Below, in pieces: positions 1 through 5,945 of a stretch of 18,345 nucleotides of DNA. The position numbers and the translations under genes are program-made. The notes beneath the pieces were generated by a model. The model was not told the DNA's origin and did not search any database. It saw only the letters and a list, made by a program, of their open reading frames with translations. The DNA is from CAZKNF01 sp964554105 (GTDB taxonomy: Bacteria; Bacteroidota; Rhodothermia; Rhodothermales; VXPQ01): contig CAZKNF010000069.1 of NCBI GenBank assembly GCA_964554105.1, positions 1-18,345 on the forward strand, written 5' to 3'. How positions within the stretch are numbered: the stretch's first letter is position 1; each line of letters starts with the position of its first letter.

Positions 1-1467
1 GATTCCCCCACGCGACAGCTCGAGGTGCGGACGGACGACTCGACGGAGATTATAGTCCGAAAAGAACACGACGACGGAGAAGACGTCGTTCAGATATACG
101 CGGCGATTGCAACAGGTCCGTTCGCCGACGGCGAGACCGTGCACAGGTCGTTTTCACTGAAGGCGACTGGTGATATAGATACGCGCCCGGTTGAGCTTTC
201 GCTCGATACCTCGCGGCCGGGCCGCCGGTTCGATGGTCTGGGGGGCAATTTCCGGCTCCAAAATCCGGATACGGATCCGCCCGTGATCGATTACAATCTC
301 GAGAATCTCCGTGTCGCCTGGGCTCGTGTCGACATGCCGTGGATGCACTGGCATCCAGATGAGGATGAGGATCCGTTCGAATCAGCGGCGGCCGGCAATC
401 TGCATCCGGGAGTCGCGGCGTCGATGGAGATGGCGAAGCGAGTCCATGATATGGGCATTCCGGTGATGCTGGCCATCTGGTTCGGTCCGGATTGGGCGAT
501 AGTGGGTGAACGCAGCTTTGGGCGCGGGGAGGACGGTCTGTGGGGCAATGCCCTTCGAGCCGACAAGACGCAGGAAATCTACGAGTCCATCACCAGCTAC
601 ATCCTTTTTCTACGAGAGCACTATGGTGTCGAAGTCGAGATGTTCTCGTTCAACGAATCCGATCTCGGCATAGACATCCGTCAGACGGCCGACGAGCACA
701 GGCAGCTCATCAAAGGGTTGGGCGGGTACATGGCGTCGAAAGGACTGGATACGAAGCTGCTCCTTGGCGACACTGCGGACATCAGGGGATACGAATTCAT
801 CGACCCGGCCATGGACGATCCCGACACGCATCCGTACATCGGTGCCGTTTCATTCCACTCGTGGCGAGGATGGTCTACGGAAAATCTGCAGAAGTGGGAT
901 GCTGCCGCCGAGCGAATGGGCGTTCCGCTGGTTGTGGGTGAGGGCAGCATCGATGCCGCGGCCTGGCGTTATCCCCAGATTTTCCTGGAGCCGACTTACG
1001 CACGAGAAGAAATCAATCTTTACACCCGGATTCTTGCGGTCGCGGAACCGTTGACGATTCTTCAGTGGCAGTTGACCGCCGATTATTCGCTGCTAGCGGG
1101 TGGAGGCGTGTTCGGGAATGACGACGAACCGCTGCATCCGACGCAGAGATTCTGGCAGCTGAAGCAGCTCGCCTCGACGCCGGAGGGACTTCGCCACATG
1201 CCGATTGCCTCCAACCGTACCGACGTCACCAGCGCGGCCCTTGGTGATACGGATCGTGCTGCATTTGCCGTCCACCTGGTGAACAACGGCACGACGCGCG
1301 AGGTTACGCTGACGGGCCTTCCGAGCGAGGTAGGCTCTCTGCGCATCTACGTCACAGACAGCGAGCGCACAATGGACGAAGGCGAGGCGATCCGCGTCTC
1401 CGATGGTGAGGCACGGTTCACACTCCCATCAACGAGCTTTACGTCGCTGTTTACAGGCGATTTGTGA
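1..1467 (+). CDS. Clan GH-A glycoside hydrolase (GH30-like), 5'-truncated
   Basis: The frame is open from base 1 without a stop, so the gene starts upstream of the window; the GTG at 25 is only the first start-like codon. About 488 residues are visible. A beta-rich leader is followed by a TIM-barrel-like domain that opens with RRFDGLGGNFR, as in GH30-type enzymes. Two glutamates fit clan GH-A catalysis: the Glu of FNESD (codon 655-657), the Asn-Glu acid/base signature, and the Glu of VVGEGS (codon 940-942), the likely nucleophile. The last ~70 residues look like the small C-terminal beta-sandwich typical of GH30. The substrate cannot be read from sequence, and any signal peptide would lie outside the window. 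It converges on the RRM gene, with 28 nt between the stop codons. GH39, GH5 or GH79-like assignment is possible; the clan is much surer than the family. Confidence 0.72.
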   Translation, partial: DSPTRQLEVRTDDSTEIIVRKEHDDGEDVVQIYAAIATGPFADGETVHRSFSLKATGDIDTRPVELSLDTSRPGRRFDGLGGNFRLQNPDTDPPVIDYNLENLRVAWARVDMPWMHWHPDEDEDPFESAAAGNLHPGVAASMEMAKRVHDMGIPVMLAIWFGPDWAIVGERSFGRGEDGLWGNALRADKTQEIYESITSYILFLREHYGVEVEMFSFNESDLGIDIRQTADEHRQLIKGLGGYMASKGLDTKLLLGDTADIRGYEFIDPAMDDPDTHPYIGAVSFHSWRGWSTENLQKWDAAAERMGVPLVVGEGSIDAAAWRYPQIFLEPTYAREEINLYTRILAVAEPLTILQWQLTADYSLLAGGGVFGNDDEPLHPTQRFWQLKQLASTPEGLRHMPIASNRTDVTSAALGDTDRAAFAVHLVNNGTTREVTLTGLPSEVGSLRIYVTDSERTMDEGEAIRVSDGEARFTLPSTSFTSLFTGDL

Positions 1468-1488
1468 GACCGCCGGGCTACGCTGCTT

Positions 1489-1511
1489 CAGCCGTTCAGT
1501 AGGAACGGTTG
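1489..1511. terminator. Inverted repeat between convergent genes, possible bidirectional terminator
   Basis: CCGTTC (1492-1497) pairs with GAACGG (1503-1508) around a 5-nt loop, AGTAG. Flanking CAG and TTG extend the stem to nine pairs with one G-T wobble. It sits between the glycoside hydrolase stop (1467) and the RRM gene, overlapping the last RRM codons. There is no T-run on either side, so an intrinsic terminator role is only inferred from position. Confidence 0.35.
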
Positions 1512-1894
1512 CCGCCGCCCGACCGGCCGCTGTCGCCACTGCCGCGTCCAAAATTACGGTCGCCGTCACCGCCCCTGCCGCCGCCGCGACCTCCACGTCC
1601 GCCTCCCTTCGAAGAATCGGAACGACGCCCCTCTGAACCACCGGAACGTTTCTCCCGCGGCCTGGCTTCGTTGACAGTTAATGTTCGTCCGCCGAAATCC
1701 TCATCGTTGAGACTCTCGATCGCCTCCTTTGCCGCGCCGTCATCCGGCATTTCGACAAAGCCGAAGCCTCGAGAGTCTCCGGAATACTTGTCCCTGATAA
1801 CAGAGGCCGAGGTCACCTCTCCGAAAGCCTCGAAGGCTTCACGGAGTTGCTGATCCGTTGTCGCGTGGGGCAGATTGCCTACGTATATATTCAT
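1496..1894 (-). CDS. Single-RRM RNA-binding protein with Gly/Arg-rich tail
   Basis: A 132-residue protein. The N-terminal ~80 residues form one RNA recognition motif: RNP2 is IYVGNL (residues 3-8) and RNP1 is in SRGFGFVEM, with the beta-alpha-beta spacing of the small bacterial RRM proteins of Bacteroidota and Cyanobacteria. From about residue 88 the chain turns into a low-complexity Gly/Arg/Ser/Asp tail with GGRGGRGGGRGG repeats and ends NRSY, a tail common in this family and likely to add non-specific RNA contact. Expected role: cytoplasmic single-stranded RNA binding, often linked to cold or stress response. The ATG at 1892-1894 is chosen because MNIYVGNL is the family's standard N-terminus. 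The frame stays open upstream into the gap, so the same frame joins the membrane protein beyond it, which I take as chance. No clear Shine-Dalgarno precedes it. Confidence 0.9.
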   Translation of the reverse strand: MNIYVGNLPHATTDQQLREAFEAFGEVTSASVIRDKYSGDSRGFGFVEMPDDGAAKEAIESLNDEDFGGRTLTVNEARPREKRSGGSEGRRSDSSKGGGRGGRGGGRGGDGDRNFGRGSGDSGRSGGGNRSY

Positions 1895-1917
1895 CGCTTT
1901 GAATAGGTGAGTTGCAC

Positions 1918-2017
1918 NNNNNNNNNNNNNNNNNNNNNNNNNNNNNNNNNNNNNNNNNNNNNNNNNNNNNNNNNNNNNNNNNNNNNNNNNNNNNNNNNNN
2001 NNNNNNNNNNNNNNNNN
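1918..2017. other. Assembly gap of 100 N
   Basis: Exactly 100 undetermined bases, the conventional size for a scaffold gap of unknown length. It hides the 3' end of the membrane-protein gene and the upstream region of the RRM gene. The flanks share no obvious sequence. Confidence 0.98.
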
Positions 2018-2602
2018 GGCCGGCTCGTCTGCGGACGCGGAGGGCTGTGTCGGATCAACGGGCACGAATCCCTCATCCGTATACTCCAGGAAGAGAGAAC
2101 CAGGCTCGCGACTCCCGCCGTCGCCGCTCTCGGCGCGATAGAGCGCGGCGGCTTCAGCGTGATGCGATGGACGATGCGATGGACGCCTCGGCGCTTTGCG
2201 TTGATCATCGCCCTGAGGATAGACATCGCGCGCCACCCACGCAGGCGATGCGGCCTCTGTAGCCTCGAAACGCGGTGGCTCGGATGAACGGGTCGTCGAT
2301 ATCGCCGACGTAGTCTCTTCTTCGTCGGCAGCGGGATGTGGGCCTGGTGGATGCGGCGAGGTTGGCGCGATATACGCCGGTGTCTTGTCTTGCGGCCCCT
2401 CGTGTCCGCCCGCCTCCCGAACCCTGTCATCCCGCGTCCGACGAGTTCGTCGGCGGGACGTTACGTAGCGGCGGCGCCGGTTGTCAGGCTCGACCGCACT
2501 CCGCCCGCGCACATTGTACAGGGTATAGGTGAAGACGACCAGCATCAATGTCGCAACCGTGCCTACAAGGATGATGGTCGTAAGAATTGGAACAAGCTCC
2601 AT
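2018..2602 (-). CDS. Single-pass membrane protein of unknown function, 3' end lost in gap
   Basis: I do not recognise this family. The first 195 residues are visible before the gap. Residues ~5-29 form one strongly hydrophobic helix (ILTTIILVGTVATLMLVVF) with no signal-peptidase site, followed at once by an Arg-rich stretch (residues ~32-61, including RRRRYVTSRRRTRR). By the positive-inside rule this suggests a short outside N-terminus and a long cytoplasmic tail. The tail is Pro/Ser/Glu/Arg-rich, low in complexity and probably disordered, with an RPSH duplication encoded by a 12-bp tandem repeat. The ATG at 2602 lies 35 nt after the stop of the KaiC-like gene in the same direction, so the two are probably cotranscribed. 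No Shine-Dalgarno is visible. The product could be a membrane anchor or scaffold for the upstream protein; that is inference from context only. Confidence 0.6.
2161..2184. repeat. 12-bp perfect tandem duplication in the membrane-protein gene
   Basis: GATGCGATGGAC occurs twice back to back (2161-2172, 2173-2184). Read on the minus strand it encodes the repeated RPSH of the disordered tail and keeps the reading frame. Confidence 0.9.
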
Positions 2603-2637
2603 GACAGGGTGAGGATGAAAGTAGGTGTTCGAGGGGT

Positions 2638-4077
2638 CTATGCCTCGTCCATCGCGTACGTGAGAAACTCCTCGGCGTTCTGGAACGGCCGGCCGCCAGG
2701 CACGACGATCGCTGATACGGAGTGCAGAAGGTGGTCGGCTTGATGCGGTGCTTCCTCACGTAACCGATCCTTTAGCCGCGTGAAGAATTGCTGGGCTGCG
2801 TCAGGACCGCTCTCTGCAAGTAAAACGATCAGGCGCTCGTCATCGAGGGCAGCGAACATGTCGTCCTCCTCGCGAAGCAGCTCGCTGACCAGATCGAGTA
2901 TAAACTCGAAATCGAACGGACGGGCGGTACGCTCCTCTGTTCGATCCATCCGCATCGCAATCAGCAAGAACGGCGTCTCGGTCACGTCACGTCGAAGATA
3001 CTGCTGCTGAAGTCGCATGCGGAATGCTTCACGGTCGGTGTGGCTGGATTGGTCGTACGCCGGCGTAGACGTCGTTGCATGGGAAGCCTCGAGCGACGGA
3101 AGTTCCTCGTGCCGTTCGGGTTCTGTGAAATCCTTCTCGACGGACGGCGTGCCTCCCCGGGGCGGTGCCGGCTGGTGCGTGCCTGGGCCTCCCAGCGGAA
3201 TCGCTCGCACCTTCGAGTCGTCCGTTTCCTCGCGTGACCCGAATCGCGGACTGGCCGGCATTACAGGTTGCGGCGCCGTGCGCGTCTGCGTTTCCGCCGC
3301 GATGGCGGCGAACGGCCGCTCGGACCGGCGCTCGGGAGAGAACGGAAGCATGCGCGGCGAAGTCGATACGCCACCCTCGACGTTGTCATCGACGACGTCC
3401 CGTAAATCCCAGAACTCGACAACGTGTCTCTGAATGTGTCCGATATTTGGAATGAGCGTCAGCCGGCGCTTTGTCGAATGCGCGTCGTTTCCAATGAGTT
3501 CAATGTGAATAGCGCCCGTCATCTGACTGCGCATGAAATCGACGACTCTGCGCGACTGCTGATTGGCTGGTTCGGCCATCACGAGCTCCAGCGTGGTATC
3601 CAGGGAGTCGATCTGCTCGAGCATCTCGACGAACGCCTTGCGGAATCGGTCAAAGGAACGGAACTGGACGAAGGGCATGAAGTCGTTGATCACGAGGCGA
3701 TCGGGCCGATTCTGCCGGATGATAGATACCAGGTCGCGAAGGGCCTCGGCGACGCCTTCATCACCGACCTCCTGGAGATTCAGCATCGGCGGAATCCGCA
3801 TGAGCTTGACGAATCCGGACTCGTGCGCCTGCCGGAGGTCGAAACCGATCGACGCCGCCTGAATCATCAGGTCTTTCGGACGATCAGGCGAAATAAACAG
3901 GCATCGCTCTTCATGCACTGCACCCATCTGCGCGAACATAATCGTCAGCAGCCCGCGCCCCGTCGCAGCGCGCCCATAAACGATGTACGATCCGCCTCGA
4001 TACAGGCCGCCCCAGCCCTCGTCGATCACATCTACGCCTGATAAAGTCTTTGGAGCGTACGTCACGGTTGTTTCCAT
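2638..4077 (-). CDS. KaiC/RAD55-like RecA-fold protein fused to a degenerate GGDEF-fold domain
   Basis: A 479-residue protein in three parts. Residues 1-~230 align by eye with KaiC/RAD55-type RecA-fold ATPases: an entry segment (TLSGVDVIDEGWGGLYRGGSY), a P-loop position reading GRAATGRG (35-42), where the usual GK[ST] is R-G, and a Walker-B-like LVIND (Asp132). The acidic pair expected after the second strand is replaced by SPDR (63-66). Residues ~231-345 are a Pro/Ser/Thr-rich linker. Residues ~348-479 follow the GGDEF fold, but the signature loop reads LDDERLIVLL (411-420) instead of GGDEF, so diguanylate cyclase activity is not expected. A regulatory or scaffolding pseudo-enzyme is the likeliest reading, perhaps sensing nucleotide. 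It is the first gene of a leftward set with the membrane protein 35 nt downstream, and divergent from efp. The ATG at 4075-4077 is chosen because it precedes the conserved entry segment by ~10 residues. The fold calls are fairly sure; function is unknown. Confidence 0.75.
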   Translation of the reverse strand: METTVTYAPKTLSGVDVIDEGWGGLYRGGSYIVYGRAATGRGLLTIMFAQMGAVHEERCLFISPDRPKDLMIQAASIGFDLRQAHESGFVKLMRIPPMLNLQEVGDEGVAEALRDLVSIIRQNRPDRLVINDFMPFVQFRSFDRFRKAFVEMLEQIDSLDTTLELVMAEPANQQSRRVVDFMRSQMTGAIHIELIGNDAHSTKRRLTLIPNIGHIQRHVVEFWDLRDVVDDNVEGGVSTSPRMLPFSPERRSERPFAAIAAETQTRTAPQPVMPASPRFGSREETDDSKVRAIPLGGPGTHQPAPPRGGTPSVEKDFTEPERHEELPSLEASHATTSTPAYDQSSHTDREAFRMRLQQQYLRRDVTETPFLLIAMRMDRTEERTARPFDFEFILDLVSELLREEDDMFAALDDERLIVLLAESGPDAAQQFFTRLKDRLREEAPHQADHLLHSVSAIVVPGGRPFQNAEEFLTYAMDEA

Positions 4078-4187
4078 TGCGGCCGTCGATAGGGAGGTTC
4101 ATCTCACCGGTAAATCTTCCTCCGCAAACGCTGTGCCGCCCTGCAATCCATTCCGATACGTACGTCAGACAACTGATCTTACGCATC

Positions 4188-4202
4188 AAAATCGACGATT
4201 TT
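4188..4202. promoter_or_regulatory. 15-bp palindrome, candidate operator
   Basis: AAAATCG-A-CGATTTT is a perfect inverted repeat about a central base, 111 bp upstream of the start of the leftward KaiC-like gene. The size and symmetry suit a dimeric regulator's site. No second copy was noticed in the window. Confidence 0.3.
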
Positions 4203-4253
4203 TCCAGATCGAGAAGCCTTCCAGTCCGTTCAGCGTACGGCAGATTCCCTTTT

Positions 4254-4303
4254 TGAGATTTAAGCAATCGCTAAATGAGATTCATAAGCGAACACTTAAC
4301 GAG
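4254..4303. repeat. Two imperfect direct repeats, candidate regulator site
   Basis: Copy 1 (4254-4279) is TGAGATT followed by TAAGCAATCGCTAAATGAG. Copy 2 (4276-4303) is TGAGATT, then CA, then TAAGCGAACACTTAACGAG. They agree at 21 of 26 aligned bases apart from the 2-nt insertion and share the TGAG where they meet, giving a period of about 22-24 bp, roughly two helical turns. Confidence 0.45.
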
Positions 4304-4392
4304 CTGATGCCACCCGGCATCCGTTCGCCCGGCCGGGAGAGACGGAAAGCCGTTCCCATCCTTTTCTCTCCCTCTACCTCATCAACGAAAAG

Positions 4393-4423
4393 TTGACACC
4401 CGCGTCGACTGCACAGATATTAA
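4393..4423 (+). promoter_or_regulatory. Weak sigma-70-like promoter candidate, distal to efp
   Basis: TTGACA (4393-4398) is followed after 19 nt by TATTAA (4418-4423); a 16-nt spacing to AGATAT is an alternative. The first ten bases, TTGACACCCG, are identical to those of the efp-proximal promoter at 4530, suggesting tandem promoters. The spacing is less ideal than in the proximal copy. Confidence 0.3.
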
Positions 4424-4529
4424 CCCGATCCGCAGTTCCCGTGATCGGCGCAGCTTAGGAAAGAAAAAGTCGAACGACCGCGCGAAGCGATCATTCAACA
4501 CATTCAGAAGTATTAGGGACCGCTCGAAA

Positions 4530-4559
4530 TTGACACCCGGTCGCCGGCCGGGGTATATT
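4530..4559 (+). promoter_or_regulatory. Sigma-70-like promoter of efp
   Basis: A perfect -35 TTGACA (4530-4535), an 18-nt spacer and a -10 TATATT (4554-4559). Transcription would begin near 4566, giving a leader of about 48 nt before the efp ATG at 4614. The spacer is almost all G/C and contains CCCGG (4536-4540) facing CCGGG (4548-4552), which might bind a regulator. The promoter position also argues against any efp start upstream of 4566. Confidence 0.6.
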
Positions 4560-4613
4560 GATCTTCTTCCGCCGTTCATCCGGATGCGCGGAATTCACAC
4601 GTTAGACGACAGT

Positions 4614-5192
4614 ATGGCCGATACAAGTGATTTTCGAAACGGCTTGACATTGCTCTGGAACAGTGATCTCTGGACGATCGTCGAGTTCCAACATGTTAAA
4701 CCCGGAAAGGGAGGCGCTTTCGTTCGTACGAAACTGAGGAACGCCCGAAGCGGCAAGGTCCTCGACAATACATTTCGAGCAGGAGAAAAGGTCGAGACGG
4801 CGCGCATAGAACGGCGCCCGCATCAGTTTCTATATCGAGACGATCTCGGCCTTCATTTCATGAACACGGACACGTACGAGCAGTTCTCGCTTCCGGAGAA
4901 TGCGGTAAGAGGGCGCGAATTCATCAAGGAAGGACAGGTTATCGACATCCTCTACCACGCGGAAACGGAAGAACCGATTACGACGGAGCTGCCTGCAAGG
5001 GTTGATCTAGAGGTAGTAGAGACGGATCCGGGATTGAAGGGTGACACGGCAACCGGCGGAAGCAAGCCGGCCGCGCTCGAAAGCGGAGCCGTCGTCAACG
5101 TACCGCTGTTTATCGACGAAGGCGACATCATCTCGGTAAACACGGAGTCGGGTGAGTACGTCACGCGCGTCTCGTTGTCGGACAAGATTTGA
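4614..5192 (+). CDS. efp: Translation elongation factor P
   Basis: A 192-residue protein, close to the usual ~185-190. EF-P binds stalled ribosomes at the E site and helps peptide-bond formation at polyproline stretches. The N-terminal KOW-like domain carries the loop HVKPGKGGAFVRTKLRN; Lys32 in PGKG corresponds to the lysine that is modified in E. coli-type EF-P. Two OB domains follow (about 65-128 and 140-190), the last with the typical GDIISVNTESGEYVTRVS ending. The ATG at 4614 is chosen because it gives the family-length N-terminus and lies downstream of the TTGACA/TATATT promoter; an ATG at 4584 and a longer frame to 4530 are open but would begin at or near the promoter. No Shine-Dalgarno is visible. 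It is followed after 64 nt by accB, a gene order seen in many bacteria. No gene for EF-P lysine modification lies in the window. Confidence 0.96.
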   Translation: MADTSDFRNGLTLLWNSDLWTIVEFQHVKPGKGGAFVRTKLRNARSGKVLDNTFRAGEKVETARIERRPHQFLYRDDLGLHFMNTDTYEQFSLPENAVRGREFIKEGQVIDILYHAETEEPITTELPARVDLEVVETDPGLKGDTATGGSKPAALESGAVVNVPLFIDEGDIISVNTESGEYVTRVSLSDKI

Positions 5193-5256
5193 TGTCCAAC
5201 CGACAGAGCACCCGCAGCTCAACCAGCGCCTTCCAGGAGAATCAAGTACATCGCTC

Positions 5257-5829
5257 ATGGATTTAGCTCAGATAAGGGAGCTACTTAAAATCGTTGCCGA
5301 CAGCGGCGTCGCCGAAGTCGAAATCGAAGAGGACGAGTTCAAATTGGTCGTCCGCAAGAATGCTCCGACCGTGATGATGCAGCCGCCCATGGTTCCATCA
5401 TACAGCATGGGTTATCCGATGCCCGGGTACCCCCCCGGACCGGCTGGAAATGCGCCGCCTCAGCCGACGCAGCCCCAGCCTCCGCACGGCGCGATGTCGT
5501 CGGCGTTGAATCCTTCCGCACCTGCGGCCGAGGAAGGTGCTGGCGGCGCGAGCGTGCCGGCCGCAGCGAACGATGAGCCGCTCGATAACGAGATCGTCGT
5601 AAAGGCGCCGATCGTGGGCACGTTCTACCGCTCACCGTCACCGGAAGATGATCAATTCGTCGAAGAAGGAGATGCCGTCGGCCCCGGCGACGTCCTCTGC
5701 ATTATCGAGGCTATGAAGCTCATGAACGAAATCGAGAGCGAAGTGACCGGCGTCATCAAGAAGATCCTTGTCGAGAATGCGCAGCCGGTCGAGTACGACC
5801 AGCCGCTTTTCATTCTCGAGGCCAGCTAA
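5257..5829 (+). CDS. accB: Biotin carboxyl carrier protein of acetyl-CoA carboxylase
   Basis: A 190-residue carrier subunit that shuttles carboxyl groups from biotin carboxylase (AccC) to the carboxyltransferase in the first step of fatty acid synthesis. The N-terminal helix (MDLAQIRELLKIVADSG) and VEIEEDEFKLVVRK are typical of AccB. Residues ~38-110 are a Pro/Ala/Gly/Met-rich flexible linker. The C-terminal ~75 residues form the biotinyl domain with the EAMKLMNEIE motif; the biotinylated lysine is Lys154 (codon 5716-5718). The ATG at 5257 is chosen because MDLxxIRxLL is the family's normal start; the frame is open further upstream into efp, but those residues are unlike AccB. A purine-rich AGGAGA lies 17 nt upstream, too far for an ideal ribosome site. 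Downstream, accC follows after 116 nt. Confidence 0.96.
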   Translation: MDLAQIRELLKIVADSGVAEVEIEEDEFKLVVRKNAPTVMMQPPMVPSYSMGYPMPGYPPGPAGNAPPQPTQPQPPHGAMSSALNPSAPAAEEGAGGASVPAAANDEPLDNEIVVKAPIVGTFYRSPSPEDDQFVEEGDAVGPGDVLCIIEAMKLMNEIESEVTGVIKKILVENAQPVEYDQPLFILEAS

Positions 5830-5915
5830 CGGTGAGACCACGCCCCTGCCGGCATCTGAGATCCGCATTCGGACGTCGGAACGGTCTCGCCTCGCCCTTC
5901 CCGGAGATAATCCTC

Positions 5916-5929
5916 ACCGTCGCGACGGT
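5916..5929. promoter_or_regulatory. 14-bp perfect palindrome just upstream of accC
   Basis: ACCGTCGCGACGGT is fully self-complementary and ends 16 nt before the accC GTG start. It could be a regulator half-site pair or a small hairpin near the ribosome entry region. The role is unknown. Confidence 0.3.
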
Positions 5930-5945
5930 TCAGTAGCTCTACACA

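Larger units (their letters stand above)
4078..4613. other. Divergent intergenic region, 536 nt
   Basis: No convincing gene. It is visibly more AT-rich than its neighbours, especially 4180-4300. It holds a 15-bp odd palindrome (4188-4202), two imperfect direct repeats (4254-4303) and two promoter-like elements pointing toward efp (4393 and 4530). Short open frames here lack family features. I could not identify a clear promoter for the leftward KaiC-like gene. Confidence 0.8.

Noticed and set aside
3424..4041. A 205-codon open frame on the plus strand
   Set aside because: Antisense to the KaiC-like gene, which has recognisable RecA-fold motifs; the plus-strand product resembles nothing known.
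4078..4613. Short open frames in the divergent intergenic region
   Set aside because: They lack hydrophobic, repetitive or family patterns, have no supporting start signals and overlap the promoter and repeat elements.
5152..5256. Upstream extension of accB into the end of efp
   Set aside because: The extra 35 residues are unlike AccB, and MDLAQIRELL at 5257 is the normal N-terminus.
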